From the NCBI RefSeq assembly GCF_900102335.1, contig NZ_FNBM01000005.1:62001-126000 (forward strand): a DNA stretch of 64,000 nucleotides, read 5' to 3'. The position numbers and the translations under genes were made by a program. The notes beneath the pieces are model-generated. The model saw only the letters and a list, made by a program, of their open reading frames with translations. It had not been told where the DNA came from and did no database searches. The number at the start of each line of letters is the position of its first letter. Position 1 is the stretch's first letter. Below are positions 8,355 through 18,751 of this stretch, in pieces. The stretch comes from Phytopseudomonas seleniipraecipitans. Its GTDB lineage: Bacteria; Pseudomonadota; Gammaproteobacteria; Pseudomonadales; Pseudomonadaceae.

Positions 8355-9172
8355 TGGCTGATATCGGAACCGATCCACTTCTTGGAAATGGCCGCCAGGG
8401 TACCGTCCTTGCGCAGCTGTGCGAAGACGTCCTCGACCTTGGCGCGCCACTCGGCATCATCCTTCTCGATGGCCACGGCGTTAGGCTCGGCATACAGCGC
8501 GCTGCCTGCCAGCTTGAAGCGCTTGTCCTGGTCGATGCGCGGCTGCGCGGTAACCAGGTTGGTGAGGATCGCATCGAGGCGCACGCCAGCACCCAGGGCG
8601 AGGTCATGGAAGGCCACGGTGTCGTTGTCGTACGGGGCGACCTGCACGGCGTCGAACGGGTATTGCAGCGGCTTGTCTTCGGCGCCTTCGATGACCAGAT
8701 CCTTGTTCAGGTAGCCCTCGTAGGACGAGGCGCTGGTCACCCCGACCTTGAGGCCGGAGAGATCCTTGGCGGACTGGATGCGCTCATCCGCAGCGTTGAC
8801 CACGATCACCGCAGGCGAAGCGTAGTAAGTGACCGGGAAATCGAACACCTGGGCGCGTGCCTGGCTGGGCGTCATCGAGCAGATACAGATGTCGTAGCGG
8901 CCGTTCCAGCGCCCCGCGGCGATCACGTCCCAGGAGGGCGTTTCCAGGCGCAGCTTGACGCCCAGCTTGTCGGCGACCGCCTTGGCCACGTCGATGTCGA
9001 AGCCGTCGAGCTGGTTCTGGTCATTGAGGAAAGAGAACGGCGGGTAGTTTTCCATCAGCACGTTGACCAGCTCACCGTTCTTTTCGATACGGTCCAGAGT
9101 CGGGCCTGCCAGGGCCATATTGCAGAAGGAAGCGAGGGTCAGGCCGAGGGCCGCAAACAGCGTAATTTTCAC
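8351..9172 (-). CDS. ABC transporter substrate-binding protein (family 3)
   Basis: A periplasmic receptor for a polar amino acid or analogue, 273 residues. It begins at a GTG (frame fixed by the reading VKITLFAALGLTLASFCNMALAG, a signal peptide). The mature part has the family-3 pattern: LVNVLMENYPPFSFLNDQNQLDGFDIDVAKAVADKLGVKLRLE, WNGRYDICICSMT, LSGLKVGVTSASSYEGYLNK, and the C-terminal WRAKVEDVFAQLRKDGTLAAISKKWIGSDIS. The frame stays open far upstream antisense to the next gene, but that extension is not protein-like. It diverges from a homocysteine S-methyltransferase gene, which suggests S-methylmethionine or another sulfur amino acid as ligand (inference). Confidence 0.88.
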   Translation of the reverse strand: MKITLFAALGLTLASFCNMALAGPTLDRIEKNGELVNVLMENYPPFSFLNDQNQLDGFDIDVAKAVADKLGVKLRLETPSWDVIAAGRWNGRYDICICSMTPSQARAQVFDFPVTYYASPAVIVVNAADERIQSAKDLSGLKVGVTSASSYEGYLNKDLVIEGAEDKPLQYPFDAVQVAPYDNDTVAFHDLALGAGVRLDAILTNLVTAQPRIDQDKRFKLAGSALYAEPNAVAIEKDDAEWRAKVEDVFAQLRKDGTLAAISKKWIGSDISQ

Positions 9173-9283
9173 AGGATTCCTTAAGCACGAAAGAGGTTGT
9201 GACAGGCGGGCATGGCGTATTAAATAGTTATAAGACAAAGCATCCAAATGAATTGAATGCATAACGATATGACTGGGGCTTAT

Positions 9284-10183
9284 ATGGGCAAGCGACCTCT
9301 GATTTTCTTGGATGGCGGCATGGGCCGCGAACTGCAGCGCCGTGGCGCGCCGTTTCGCCAGCCTGAGTGGTCGGCGTTGGCGCTGACCGAGGCGCCGGAG
9401 CAGGTGGAGGCGGTGCATGCCGCGTATATCGCCGCCGGTAGCCAGGTGATCACTAGCAACAGTTATGCCGTGGTGCCCTTTCATATCGGCGAGCAACGCT
9501 TCGCTGTAGAAGGTCGTGCGCTCGCCGAGCAGGCCGGTCGATTGGCCCGCAACGCGGCGGATCGCGCGACCTCGCCGGTTCGCGTCGCCGGTTCGCTGCC
9601 GCCGCTGTTCGGTTCTTACCGCCCCGATCTGTTCCAGCCGGAGCGGGTCACCGAGCTGCTCACGCCGCTGATCGACGGGCTGGCGCCGCACGTTGACCTG
9701 TGGCTGGCCGAAACCCAGAGCGCCATCGCCGAAGCGCGTGCGATCCGCGCTCACTTGCCGGATGACGGCAAACCGTTCTGGCTGTCGTTCACCCTGCGTG
9801 ATGAGGACACCGATGACATACCGCGCCTGCGTTCCGGCGAGCCGGTCGCCGAGGCGGCCCGCGCAGCCGCGGAGCTGGGCGTCGAGGTGCTGCTGTTCAA
9901 CTGCAGCCAGCCGGAGGTTATCGGTGGCGCCATCGACGTGGCGCGTGAGACCTTCGCCAGCCTGGGAGCGGAAATCGCCATTGGCGCCTACGCCAACGCC
10001 TTCCCGCCGCAGCCCGAAGAGGCTACCGCCAACGACGGACTCGACCCGCTGCGCGAAGACCTCGACCCGCCCGGTTACCTGCGCTGGGTTGCCGACTGGC
10101 GCGCCCGCGGTGCCAGCCATCTCGGTGGCTGCTGCGGTATCGGCCCTGAGCACATCAGCGTGCTGTTGCAGCGCCTGAGCTGA
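9284..10183 (+). CDS. Homocysteine S-methyltransferase family protein
   Basis: Transfers a methyl group from a donor such as S-methylmethionine to homocysteine to make methionine. The 299 residues start with LIFLDGGMGRELQRRG and carry the zinc ligands: a cysteine in LLFNCSQPEVI and the paired cysteines of HLGGCCGIGPEHI near the C-terminus. The start at 9284 has GGGGC eight bases before it and matches the family; in-frame ATGs at 9257 and 9269 are possible. It is transcribed divergently from the ABC binding protein, so transporter and enzyme may form an S-methylmethionine salvage unit. MmuM-like function is likely, but the donor is not proven. Confidence 0.88.
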   Translation: MGKRPLIFLDGGMGRELQRRGAPFRQPEWSALALTEAPEQVEAVHAAYIAAGSQVITSNSYAVVPFHIGEQRFAVEGRALAEQAGRLARNAADRATSPVRVAGSLPPLFGSYRPDLFQPERVTELLTPLIDGLAPHVDLWLAETQSAIAEARAIRAHLPDDGKPFWLSFTLRDEDTDDIPRLRSGEPVAEAARAAAELGVEVLLFNCSQPEVIGGAIDVARETFASLGAEIAIGAYANAFPPQPEEATANDGLDPLREDLDPPGYLRWVADWRARGASHLGGCCGIGPEHISVLLQRLS

Positions 10184-10279
10184 TCGAAACCGCCCGGCAG
10201 GCATGTGCTCCAGGCTGCGATTCCGGCGTCTAGTCAGGGTCGCTCTGGCAGCTTGCCGGGCATCACTGCGAGTCCGAGC

Positions 10280-11188
10280 ATGCAAGCGTTGCTGAATGAA
10301 GTTCTCGATCAGGTCAAGCCGCTGATCGGCAAGGGCAAGGTGGCCGATTACATCCCCGCGCTGGCCAGCGTGCCTGCCGAGCGCCTCGGCATTGCGGTGT
10401 ACGGCAACGACGGCGAGCTGTTCTGCGCCGGTGATGCGCGGGTGCCGTTCTCAATCCAGAGCATCTCGAAAGTCTTCAGCCTGGTGCAGGCAATCCAGCA
10501 CAGCGGCGAAGCGATCTGGGAGCGGCTCGGCCATGAGCCGTCCGGCCAGCCGTTCAACTCGCTGCTGCAGCTGGAGCTCGAGGGCGGCCGCCCGCGTAAC
10601 CCGTTCATCAACGCCGGGGCGCTGGTCATCAGCGACATCAACCAGTCGCGCTTCGCGGCGCCGGTGCTGTCGATGCGTGATTTCGTGCGACGGTTGTCGG
10701 GCAATCGCGACGTGGCGGTGGATACCCGCATCGCCGAATCGGAGTACCAGCACCGTGCGCGCAACGCGGCCATGGCCTACCTGATGCAGTCCTTTGGCAA
10801 TTTTCACAACGATGTGGAAACCGTGCTGCGTGGCTACTTCAGCCACTGCGCGCTGAGCATGAGCTGCGTCGACCTGGCGCGGGCGTTCTGCTTCCTGGCC
10901 AACGATGGGTTCTGCAAACACAGTGGCGAGCAGATTCTCAGCTTGCGGCAGACCCAGCAGGTGAATTCGATCATGGCCACCAGCGGGCTGTACGACGAGG
11001 CCGGCAACTTCGCCTATCGAGTCGGCTTGCCAGGCAAGAGCGGGGTCGGCGGCGGCATCGTCGCGATCGTGCCGGGGCAGTACACCATCTGCGTGTGGTC
11101 ACCGGAACTCAACGCAGCCGGCAATTCGCTGGCCGGTATGGCCGCGTTGGAAGTGCTCAGTGAGCGGATTGGCTGGTCGGTATTCTGA
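10280..11188 (+). CDS. glsB: Glutaminase (serine-dependent, GlsA/GlsB family)
   Basis: Hydrolyses L-glutamine to glutamate and ammonia in the cytoplasm. The 302 residues match the usual bacterial length of about 300-310. The catalytic Ser-x-x-Lys is in [16 protein letters not shown], and other family blocks are [29 protein letters not shown], a [13 protein letters not shown] segment and [32 protein letters not shown]. The start at 10280 is chosen because the preceding 25 codons do not resemble the family and it follows a GAG-rich patch. It lies 96 bases after the homocysteine methyltransferase gene on the same strand. A long perfect hairpin follows the stop. Confidence 0.93.
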   Translation: MQALLNEVLDQVKPLIGKGKVADYIPALASVPAERLGIAVYGNDGELFCAGDARVPFSIQSISKVFSLVQAIQHSGEAIWERLGHEPSGQPFNSLLQLELEGGRPRNPFINAGALVISDINQSRFAAPVLSMRDFVRRLSGNRDVAVDTRIAESEYQHRARNAAMAYLMQSFGNFHNDVETVLRGYFSHCALSMSCVDLARAFCFLANDGFCKHSGEQILSLRQTQQVNSIMATSGLYDEAGNFAYRVGLPGKSGVGGGIVAIVPGQYTICVWSPELNAAGNSLAGMAALEVLSERIGWSVF

Positions 11189-11192
11189 GCGA

Positions 11193-11219
11193 ATTCGATG
11201 GCCTGCAAGGCCATCGAAT
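11193..11219 (+). terminator. Hairpin after glutaminase
   Basis: ATTCGATGGCCT (11193-11204) and AGGCCATCGAAT (11208-11219) form a perfect 12-bp stem with a 3-base loop, four bases after the glutaminase stop. There is no T-run after it, so termination is likely but not certain. Confidence 0.6.
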
Positions 11220-11290
11220 GGCGCGTGAGGGGACCGAAGCAGGTTGCCGATCCCCGGGCGAGTCAGGCTGCCAGGGCGGCAGCCTCGCCA

Positions 11291-11689
11291 TCACTGGGCG
11301 TCGCGATGGGCTTTGCGCAGCATCATCAGGTCTTGGTCAGTGCACGTGCCGGTCACCGGGGTGGTGAGGTCGTAGCATGGGTGACGGAAACCCATCGGCC
11401 AGTAAATGATGCTGTACGGCGGCCAGAAGATCGACACGACGCGAAAACGCGTGCTCAGCTTGCCTTCCGAGAGAGGCTGGCCAGTGGTGGTGCTGGTCAA
11501 TTTGTAAGGCACGCCACCAGCGCGGTTCCAGAAGAACGGACGAATCTTCACCAGGCCTTGAGGATGCTGTTCGGCGCGCTCGTTGATGCTGACGGTGCTC
11601 TGCTCCGGCAGTTTGAAATAAGCTTTGGTCGAACAGCCGGTGATGGCCAGGATGAGTAGCAGAAAAACACTTGAGCGAAGCGCGGGCAT
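11291..11689 (-). CDS. Small lipoprotein of unknown function
   Basis: A 132-residue predicted lipoprotein. The N-terminus is a lipoprotein signal with the lipobox ITGC (LLLILAITGCSTKAYF), so cysteine 19 would be acylated and the protein anchored in a membrane, probably the outer one. The mature part is basic to neutral with several aromatic residues (FWPPYSIIYWPMGFRHPCY) and two further cysteines (HPCY and GTCTDQD) that could form a disulfide. I do not recognise the family. It stands alone, between the convergent glutaminase gene and the asparaginase gene. Confidence 0.75.
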   Translation of the reverse strand: MPALRSSVFLLLILAITGCSTKAYFKLPEQSTVSINERAEQHPQGLVKIRPFFWNRAGGVPYKLTSTTTGQPLSEGKLSTRFRVVSIFWPPYSIIYWPMGFRHPCYDLTTPVTGTCTDQDLMMLRKAHRDAQ

Positions 11690-11781
11690 GGAACGTCCTT
11701 GTAAGGAATGAGTGAGCGTAATGGCTGACGGCTCGTCAGCGGCGCGGGACTATACCGGCTAGACGCGCCCTGATCCATGAC

Positions 11782-12768
11782 TCATTCCACACGTTCGCCG
11801 CACAAATCCAGGCTGAACAGCTGCTCGACCTCGGCCTGCGGCAAGCCGGCGCCCAGCAACGCGAACAATTTGCCCAGCGCCGCCTCGCGGGTCATCCCGC
11901 CCGCCGAGACCAGACCGACCGAAGCCAGCTGGCTGCCCGCTGCGTAAACACCGAATTGCACATGCCCCTGTGGGCACTGGCTGATGGCTGCCAGCACCAC
12001 GCCGCGCGCGTGGGCCTCACGCAGTACGTCGAGCAGCTCGGCGTTGTCTGATGGGCCGGTGCCACTGCCATAGCACTCGAGCACCAGACCCTGTACGCCG
12101 CTGTCCAGCAGTGCCCGTACGTGGCTGGCGCGCAAGCCGGGAACCAGTGGCAGGCTGAGCAGGTTGACCGGTTGGCGCGGCTGACGATAGTCGATGTGCG
12201 CGGGAAGCTCGCTGAGGCGCTTGCCCTGGCGCAAGCGCTGCACCGTCTGGAACGCATCGAACGCATCGCTGTGCAGCTTGCTGACCCGGGCGCCATGCAT
12301 CAGCGCGCCGTTGAAATACAGGTGAACGCCAGGCTTGATGCCCTCGTGCAGTGCCTGCATGGCGCCGAACAGATTGGGCCAGGCGTCGCTGTCTTCTGCA
12401 CCGGCAGGCTGCATGGAGCCGGTCAGCACCACCGGTACCGGCAGACCAAGTAGCAAAAAGCTCAGTGCGGCCGCGCTGTAGGCGAGGGTGTCGGTGCCAT
12501 GCAGAACCAGCACGCCGTCGCAGCCGTCCTGCTCGATGCCCTGGCGGATCGCCTCGACCATGGTCAGCCAGTTGTTCTGGTTCATGTTGGCGCTGTCGAT
12601 CAGCGGCAACATTTCTCGGAATATCCAGTTGGGCATCTGCCCGGGCTGCTGCGCCTGTTGGGCGCGCAGACGGGCCTCGAAACCGGACGCGGGCGCCAGG
12701 CCATCAGCGCTGAGCTGCATGCCAATGGTGCCGCCGGTGTACAGCACGAGAAGGTTGGAAGTAGCCAT
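11782..12768 (-). CDS. ansA: L-asparaginase, type I (cytoplasmic)
   Basis: Hydrolyses L-asparagine to aspartate and ammonia. The 328 residues carry both asparaginase signatures: LLVLYTGGTIGM with the nucleophilic threonine at the N-terminus, and VLVLHGTDTLAYSAAALSFLL with the second threonine, aspartate and lysine-type network. No signal peptide is visible, which fits the type I enzyme. YGSGTGPSDNAELLDVL and a C-terminal GGMTREAALGKLFALLG are also typical. It lies 121 bases downstream of an AGCS symporter on the same strand, so uptake and deamidation may be co-transcribed. Confidence 0.92.
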   Translation of the reverse strand: MATSNLLVLYTGGTIGMQLSADGLAPASGFEARLRAQQAQQPGQMPNWIFREMLPLIDSANMNQNNWLTMVEAIRQGIEQDGCDGVLVLHGTDTLAYSAAALSFLLLGLPVPVVLTGSMQPAGAEDSDAWPNLFGAMQALHEGIKPGVHLYFNGALMHGARVSKLHSDAFDAFQTVQRLRQGKRLSELPAHIDYRQPRQPVNLLSLPLVPGLRASHVRALLDSGVQGLVLECYGSGTGPSDNAELLDVLREAHARGVVLAAISQCPQGHVQFGVYAAGSQLASVGLVSAGGMTREAALGKLFALLGAGLPQAEVEQLFSLDLCGERVE

Positions 12769-12889
12769 GGGGCACTCCTGTGTTCAAGCGGCAGGGTGGC
12801 GAATCGGGTTCGCGCGTGGATGTCGGCCTACCGGGTAGGCCGCATCGAAGGAGCCGCCTTCGCAGGAAGTGCGAAGACGGTAGCAGGCT

Positions 12890-14317
12890 TCAGCGCGGAG
12901 GCTGTTCCTGACTCGGCGCTTGCGGCGCTGGCAGGGCAGGCCAGGAGGTCTTGTCCAGCTTCAGATCAGCGAACTTGGCTGGATCGAATACCGGGATCTT
13001 CACGCCAGCCTTGATCTGCTCGTCGTAGTCATGCATCAGGCGCAGGCCGGTCTTGAACAGCAGCGTCATGGCGATCAGGTTGACGATGGCCAGCAGGCCC
13101 ATGGTGACGTCGGCGAAGCCGAACACGGTGCCCAGATCCTGGGTCGAGCCCCACATGACCAGCACGATCACCAGCACGCGGTAGACCTGCAGCAACACGC
13201 GGCTCTTGCTGAAGAAGCCCAGGGCGTTCTCGCCGAGGTAGTAGTTGTAGATCAGCGTGGTGAACACGAACAGTGCCAGGGCAACGCTGATGAATACACG
13301 GCCCCATTCGCCGACGATGGCGGCCAGCGCGCTCTGGGTGAGAATCACGCCGCCGACTTCGCTACCGGGCGCGTAAGTACCGGACAGCAGGATGATCAGC
13401 GCGGTGCAGGTGCAGATGATCATGGTGTCGATGAACACGCTCAGCGACTGCACGATGCCCTGCGCCGCAGGGTGCGGCACTTCGGCGACTGCTGCCACGT
13501 TCGGGGCGCTGCCCAGGCCGGCTTCGTTGGAGAACAGGCCGCGCTTTACGCCCATGATGATGGCCGCGCCGATGCCGCCCGCGAAAGCCGGCTCGAGGCC
13601 GAAGGCGCTGCGCACGATCAGCATCAGGGTGTCCGGTACTTCAGAGATGTTGCTGCCGATCACGAACAAGGCCAGGGCGATGTAGGAGCCGGCCATGACC
13701 GGTACCAGAATGTCGGCGAACTTGGCGATACGCTTGATGCCGCCAAAGATGATCAGGCCGATGATGCACACCAGTACCACGCCGCTGATCCACTCCGGAA
13801 TGCCGAAGGTGTCCTGCATCGAGCTGGCCACGGTGAACGACTGCAGGGCGTTGAAGCCAAAGCCGAAGGTGACCAGCAGCAGGATCGAGAACACGATCGC
13901 CATCCAGCGCTGACCCAGGCCATGCAGGATGTAGAACGCGGGGCCGCCTCGGTAGGTGCCGTCGCCTTCATTTTGCTTGTACAGCTGCGCCAGGGAGCAC
14001 TCGAAGTAGCTGGTGGCCATGCCGACCAGCGCAACCAGCCACATCCAGAACACGGCGCCCGGGCCACCCAGGGTGATAGCGACCGCGACACCGGCGATGT
14101 TGCCGGCGCCAACGCGGCCGGCAACGCTGAGCATCAGTGCCTGGAACGAGCTGAGCTGTCCCGGCTTGCGTACCAGCGCCTGGCTGAAAATCTGGAACAT
14201 GCTGGTGAAATAGCGGAACTGAACGAAGCGCGAACGGATGCTGAAGTAGAGCCCGAGGCCCACCAGCATGACGATCAGCACTTTGCTCCAGATTAGGTCG
14301 TTGAGTAGATCGAGCAT
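12890..14317 (-). CDS. Alanine/glycine:cation symporter (AGCS family)
   Basis: A sodium-coupled small amino-acid importer of the inner membrane, full length at 475 residues with about 10-11 hydrophobic helices. The AGCS signature is complete (GRVGAGNIAGVAVAITLGGP followed by GAVFWMWLVALVGMATSYFE). FSNEAGLGSAPNVAAVAEVPHPAAQGI is the conserved region after the middle helices. It differs clearly from the partial paralogue at 1-1168 (which has SNESGLGTGAIAAAAAKTD), so they are not a recent duplication. ansA follows it on the same strand, and a promoter-distal HTH gene diverges from it. Confidence 0.92.
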   Translation of the reverse strand: MLDLLNDLIWSKVLIVMLVGLGLYFSIRSRFVQFRYFTSMFQIFSQALVRKPGQLSSFQALMLSVAGRVGAGNIAGVAVAITLGGPGAVFWMWLVALVGMATSYFECSLAQLYKQNEGDGTYRGGPAFYILHGLGQRWMAIVFSILLLVTFGFGFNALQSFTVASSMQDTFGIPEWISGVVLVCIIGLIIFGGIKRIAKFADILVPVMAGSYIALALFVIGSNISEVPDTLMLIVRSAFGLEPAFAGGIGAAIIMGVKRGLFSNEAGLGSAPNVAAVAEVPHPAAQGIVQSLSVFIDTMIICTCTALIILLSGTYAPGSEVGGVILTQSALAAIVGEWGRVFISVALALFVFTTLIYNYYLGENALGFFSKSRVLLQVYRVLVIVLVMWGSTQDLGTVFGFADVTMGLLAIVNLIAMTLLFKTGLRLMHDYDEQIKAGVKIPVFDPAKFADLKLDKTSWPALPAPQAPSQEQPPR

Positions 14318-14517
14318 GGCACTCTTCCTGTTTTTTATTAGGGGATGACGCGTGGCGCGGGCGATTGGCCGGTGCCTGGGACGACCGCGCTGTAACAGAA
14401 CCTGGCAGTGGCCTGTACGCCTGGGGCGTGACCGACGAATAGACGGCGTAAGCGGGGTCTCCGGTCGCCATGGTTGGCTAAAGAGGCCGCAGCGGCAATT
14501 TCGCGGGTCGACTCTAA

Positions 14518-14557
14518 GTGATGCGACCTGATGCTATAATCACGTCACTCGCATCAT
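14518..14557 (+). promoter_or_regulatory. Extended -10 promoter flanked by an inverted repeat, upstream of the HTH gene
   Basis: TGCTATAAT (14532-14540) is an extended -10 element with a perfect TATAAT hexamer at 14535-14540. It is bracketed by GTGATGCGA (14518-14526) and TCGCATCAT (14549-14557), inverted copies matching at 8 of 9 positions. This is what an autorepressed promoter would look like. No good -35 element is visible, as is common with extended -10 promoters. Confidence 0.55.
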
Positions 14558-14568
14558 CTGAGCCTGTC

Positions 14569-15381
14569 ATGTCCCATCACCTTGGCGATAATCTTCGCCT
14601 GTTATGCAGCCACTATCGCTCGATTGCCGAGGTGTGCCGCAAACTCGACATCAACCGCGCGCAATTCAACAAATACCTGTCTGCCGAGAGCCAGCCAACG
14701 GCCTATAACCTCAAGCGCATTGGTGATTTCTTCGGCGTGGAAGGCTACGAACTGGGCTTGCCCAGCGATCAGTTCGCCCGGCTGATAGGTGCCCGGGGAG
14801 CGCAAATCGGCGCACCTGCCGAGCGAGATCCGTTACACGCTTTGTTACAGCCTCTGCGTGAGCAGTCCGGCGATCTTTCGCGCTATTGCGGTTATTACTT
14901 TGAATACGCCAACTGCATGTCGGTACCCGGCACTATTCTGGTGTCGTTGATTCACCTGCGCGAGGAGGGCGGCACCTTCCTGTTCGAGCGCCAGGAGCGC
15001 CAGGCCACATCGGCCGGTGGGCTTGCTGAAGAGTCGGCGCGCTGTCGTTACCTGGGGGCCGCGTTCCAGCTGCAGGATCGGCTGTTTCTCATCGATTACG
15101 AGTCGCTGACCATCAACGAGATGAGCCAGACCATCCTGATTCCCAGCTTCAAGAGCCGAATCACCCGCCTCAACGGCTTGAAGACTGGCGTATCCAGCGG
15201 CGACCGCCGCACGCCGGCCTGTACCCGCGTGGTCTGGGAATTTTTGGGGACGGAAATCAACCGCATCAGCACCTATCGCCAAGTGATGCTCTATCAGCCG
15301 GACGACCCGCGGATCGACGAAGACATTCGCCAACGGCTGGCTCACGCGCCCGTACGCAACGGCTTGTTCGAAGTGGAGTGA
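14569..15381 (+). CDS. HTH (XRE-like) transcriptional regulator with a large C-terminal domain
   Basis: A 270-residue DNA-binding protein. The N-terminal 75 residues hold a lambda-repressor-like HTH (GDNLRLLCSHYRSIAEVCRKL then DINRAQFNKYLSAESQPTAYNLKRIGDFF). The remaining 190 residues look like one folded domain (DLSRYCGYYFEYANCM..., GTILVSLIHLREEGGTFLFERQ, FLIDYESLTINEMSQTILIP), possibly a ligand sensor, but I do not recognise it. The start at 14569 is chosen over an upstream ATG because transcription probably begins near 14547. The inverted repeat over the promoter suggests self-regulation. It diverges from the AGCS-ansA genes, which are possible targets. Confidence 0.82.
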   Translation: MSHHLGDNLRLLCSHYRSIAEVCRKLDINRAQFNKYLSAESQPTAYNLKRIGDFFGVEGYELGLPSDQFARLIGARGAQIGAPAERDPLHALLQPLREQSGDLSRYCGYYFEYANCMSVPGTILVSLIHLREEGGTFLFERQERQATSAGGLAEESARCRYLGAAFQLQDRLFLIDYESLTINEMSQTILIPSFKSRITRLNGLKTGVSSGDRRTPACTRVVWEFLGTEINRISTYRQVMLYQPDDPRIDEDIRQRLAHAPVRNGLFEVE

Positions 15382-15460
15382 CGCGTGGGGTGGGCTGCGC
15401 GCATCTGTGTTCAGGACAGCGTTACGCTGAAGCCATCGCCGCGAGACTGATCCGCATCTG

Positions 15461-15499
15461 AAAAGGCCGCAGCCCCTTCAACGGGAGCTGCGGCCTTTT
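15461..15499. terminator. Bidirectional terminator between the HTH gene and trpA
   Basis: AAAAGGCCGCAGC (15461-15473) and GCTGCGGCCTTTT (15487-15499) form a perfect 13-bp stem with A- and T-runs on both sides. It serves the convergent HTH and trpA genes. Confidence 0.88.
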
Positions 15500-15516
15500 A
15501 TAGGAGGCTGATGCGT

Positions 15517-17680
<2,164 letters not shown>

Positions 17681-17750
17681 TGTAATCGTTTTCTAAGCCT
17701 ATATCCATCGTGTTGCCGGGCGCACTGTCTCGGAACGCACGGGCTGCATT

Positions 17751-17767
17751 TGCGCGCAAACGGTGCA
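17751..17767 (+). promoter_or_regulatory. NtrC-like enhancer site
   Basis: TGCGCG-CAAAC-GGTGCA resembles the NtrC consensus TGCACC-N5-GGTGCA at 9 of 12 positions with correct spacing. It lies about 79-95 bases upstream of the start predicted for the sigma-54 promoter, a normal enhancer distance. Only one copy was found. Confidence 0.35.
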
Positions 17768-17819
17768 TCAAGGCAGAGCTCGAAGCCCTGAATGGCTCTG
17801 TCTTCACGGCCGTGGCGGC

Positions 17820-17836
17820 TGGCACACATCATGCTT
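17820..17836 (+). promoter_or_regulatory. Sigma-54 promoter of the transporter/hydrolase cassette
   Basis: TGGCAC at 17820-17825 followed by ATGCTT, with GG (17821-17822) and GC (17833-17834) exactly 12 bases apart, matches the RpoN -24/-12 consensus except for one T. The start would be near 17846, inside the downstream palindrome, and about 50 bases before the first gene. Confidence 0.6.
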
Positions 17837-17844
17837 ATGTACTT

Positions 17845-17865
17845 TTATTCAAGTAACTTGAATAA
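17845..17865. promoter_or_regulatory. Perfect palindrome at the predicted transcription start (operator)
   Basis: TTATTCAAG, TAA, CTTGAATAA: 9-base arms that are perfect inverted copies around a 3-base centre. It covers the start site predicted from the sigma-54 promoter, the place expected for a repressor. The XRE-cupin regulator encoded at 22977-23585 in the same cassette is the obvious candidate to bind it. Confidence 0.55.
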
Positions 17866-17895
17866 ATATCCATAGCTTCAAGAAGAGGCCTCGCC

Positions 17896-18741
17896 ATGAA
17901 CCGTCGTGCCGTGAAAAACCTGTCACTCGCTTTGGCCACCTTGCTCGTCAGCTCGCTCGCTCAGGCTGACGATCTGCTGCAACGCATCCAGCAGGAAAAA
18001 CAGATCACCATCGCTACCGAAGCACGCTTCGCCCCGTTCGAGTCGGTGGAGAACGGCAAGGTAGTGGGCTACGGCGTGGATCTGATGAATTACGTGTTGG
18101 CCGACCTGCCGGGCGTCAAGCTCAAGCAGCTGGATCTGCCGTTCCAGGGCATTCTACCGGGCCTGGATACCGGCAAGTTCGATTTCGTGGTGACCTCGGT
18201 GACCGTCAACAAGGCGCGTTTCGAACAGTTCGCCTTCACCGTACCGATCGCCGAATCCACCGTTGCGCTGCTCAAGCGTGGCAACGACGATTCGATCAGC
18301 AGCCTGAGCGATCTCAACGGCAAGGTGGTCGGCTCGCAGAGCGGGTCCGGTCAGCTGCAAATTCTTCAGGCCTATGATCAGAAACTCAAGGATGCCGGCC
18401 AGCCAGGCCTCAAGGCCATTCGGCAGTACGTCAGCTTCGACGAGGCGTACGCCGATCTCGCCCTGGGGCGCCTGGATGGCGTTGCTCAGTCGCTGTCCAA
18501 CCTCGGCCCACTGATCAAGTCGCGTCCCGGTGTGTTCACCACGCTCAGCGACATGCTCGGCCCGCAGACCTACTACGGTTGGGTAGGCCGCAAGGATGCC
18601 GACAGCGCCAGCCTGGTCAAACTGTTCAGCGACGGTATTGCCCGCGCCAACCGTGACGGCACCATGAAGACGCTGCAGGAAAAATGGTTCGGCTTCACCA
18701 TGGATGTGCCGGCCGACGCCATGCCTGAGCCGAGCATCTGA
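17896..18741 (+). CDS. ABC transporter substrate-binding protein (family 3, polar amino-acid type)
   Basis: The periplasmic receptor of the cassette transporter, 281 residues with a cleavable signal (LSLALATLLVSSLAQADD). The mature part has the family-3 pattern: ITIATEARFAPFESVENGKVVGYGVDLMNYVLADL, GKFDFVVTSVTVNKARFEQFAFTVPI, LSDLNGKVVGSQSGSGQLQIL, and a C-terminal IARANRDGTMKTLQEKWFGF. An aspartate in GYGVDL, rather than the usual arginine-binding set further on, leaves the ligand open. A GAGG-rich site precedes the ATG. First gene of the operon, behind the sigma-54 promoter. Confidence 0.9.
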   Translation: MNRRAVKNLSLALATLLVSSLAQADDLLQRIQQEKQITIATEARFAPFESVENGKVVGYGVDLMNYVLADLPGVKLKQLDLPFQGILPGLDTGKFDFVVTSVTVNKARFEQFAFTVPIAESTVALLKRGNDDSISSLSDLNGKVVGSQSGSGQLQILQAYDQKLKDAGQPGLKAIRQYVSFDEAYADLALGRLDGVAQSLSNLGPLIKSRPGVFTTLSDMLGPQTYYGWVGRKDADSASLVKLFSDGIARANRDGTMKTLQEKWFGFTMDVPADAMPEPSI

Positions 18742-18751
18742 GTCGCTGACC

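Noticed and set aside
10205..10280. TGGCAG...CTTGCC near the glutaminase start as a sigma-54 promoter
   Set aside because: The spacing between GG and GC does not fit the -24/-12 requirement.
8351..10285. A 644-codon open frame extending the ABC binding protein upstream
   Set aside because: The extra part is antisense to the homocysteine methyltransferase gene and unlike protein; the family signal peptide begins at the GTG at 9172.
12890..14317. Recent duplication between the two AGCS symporters
   Set aside because: Their conserved blocks differ at many residues, so they are old paralogues or separate acquisitions.
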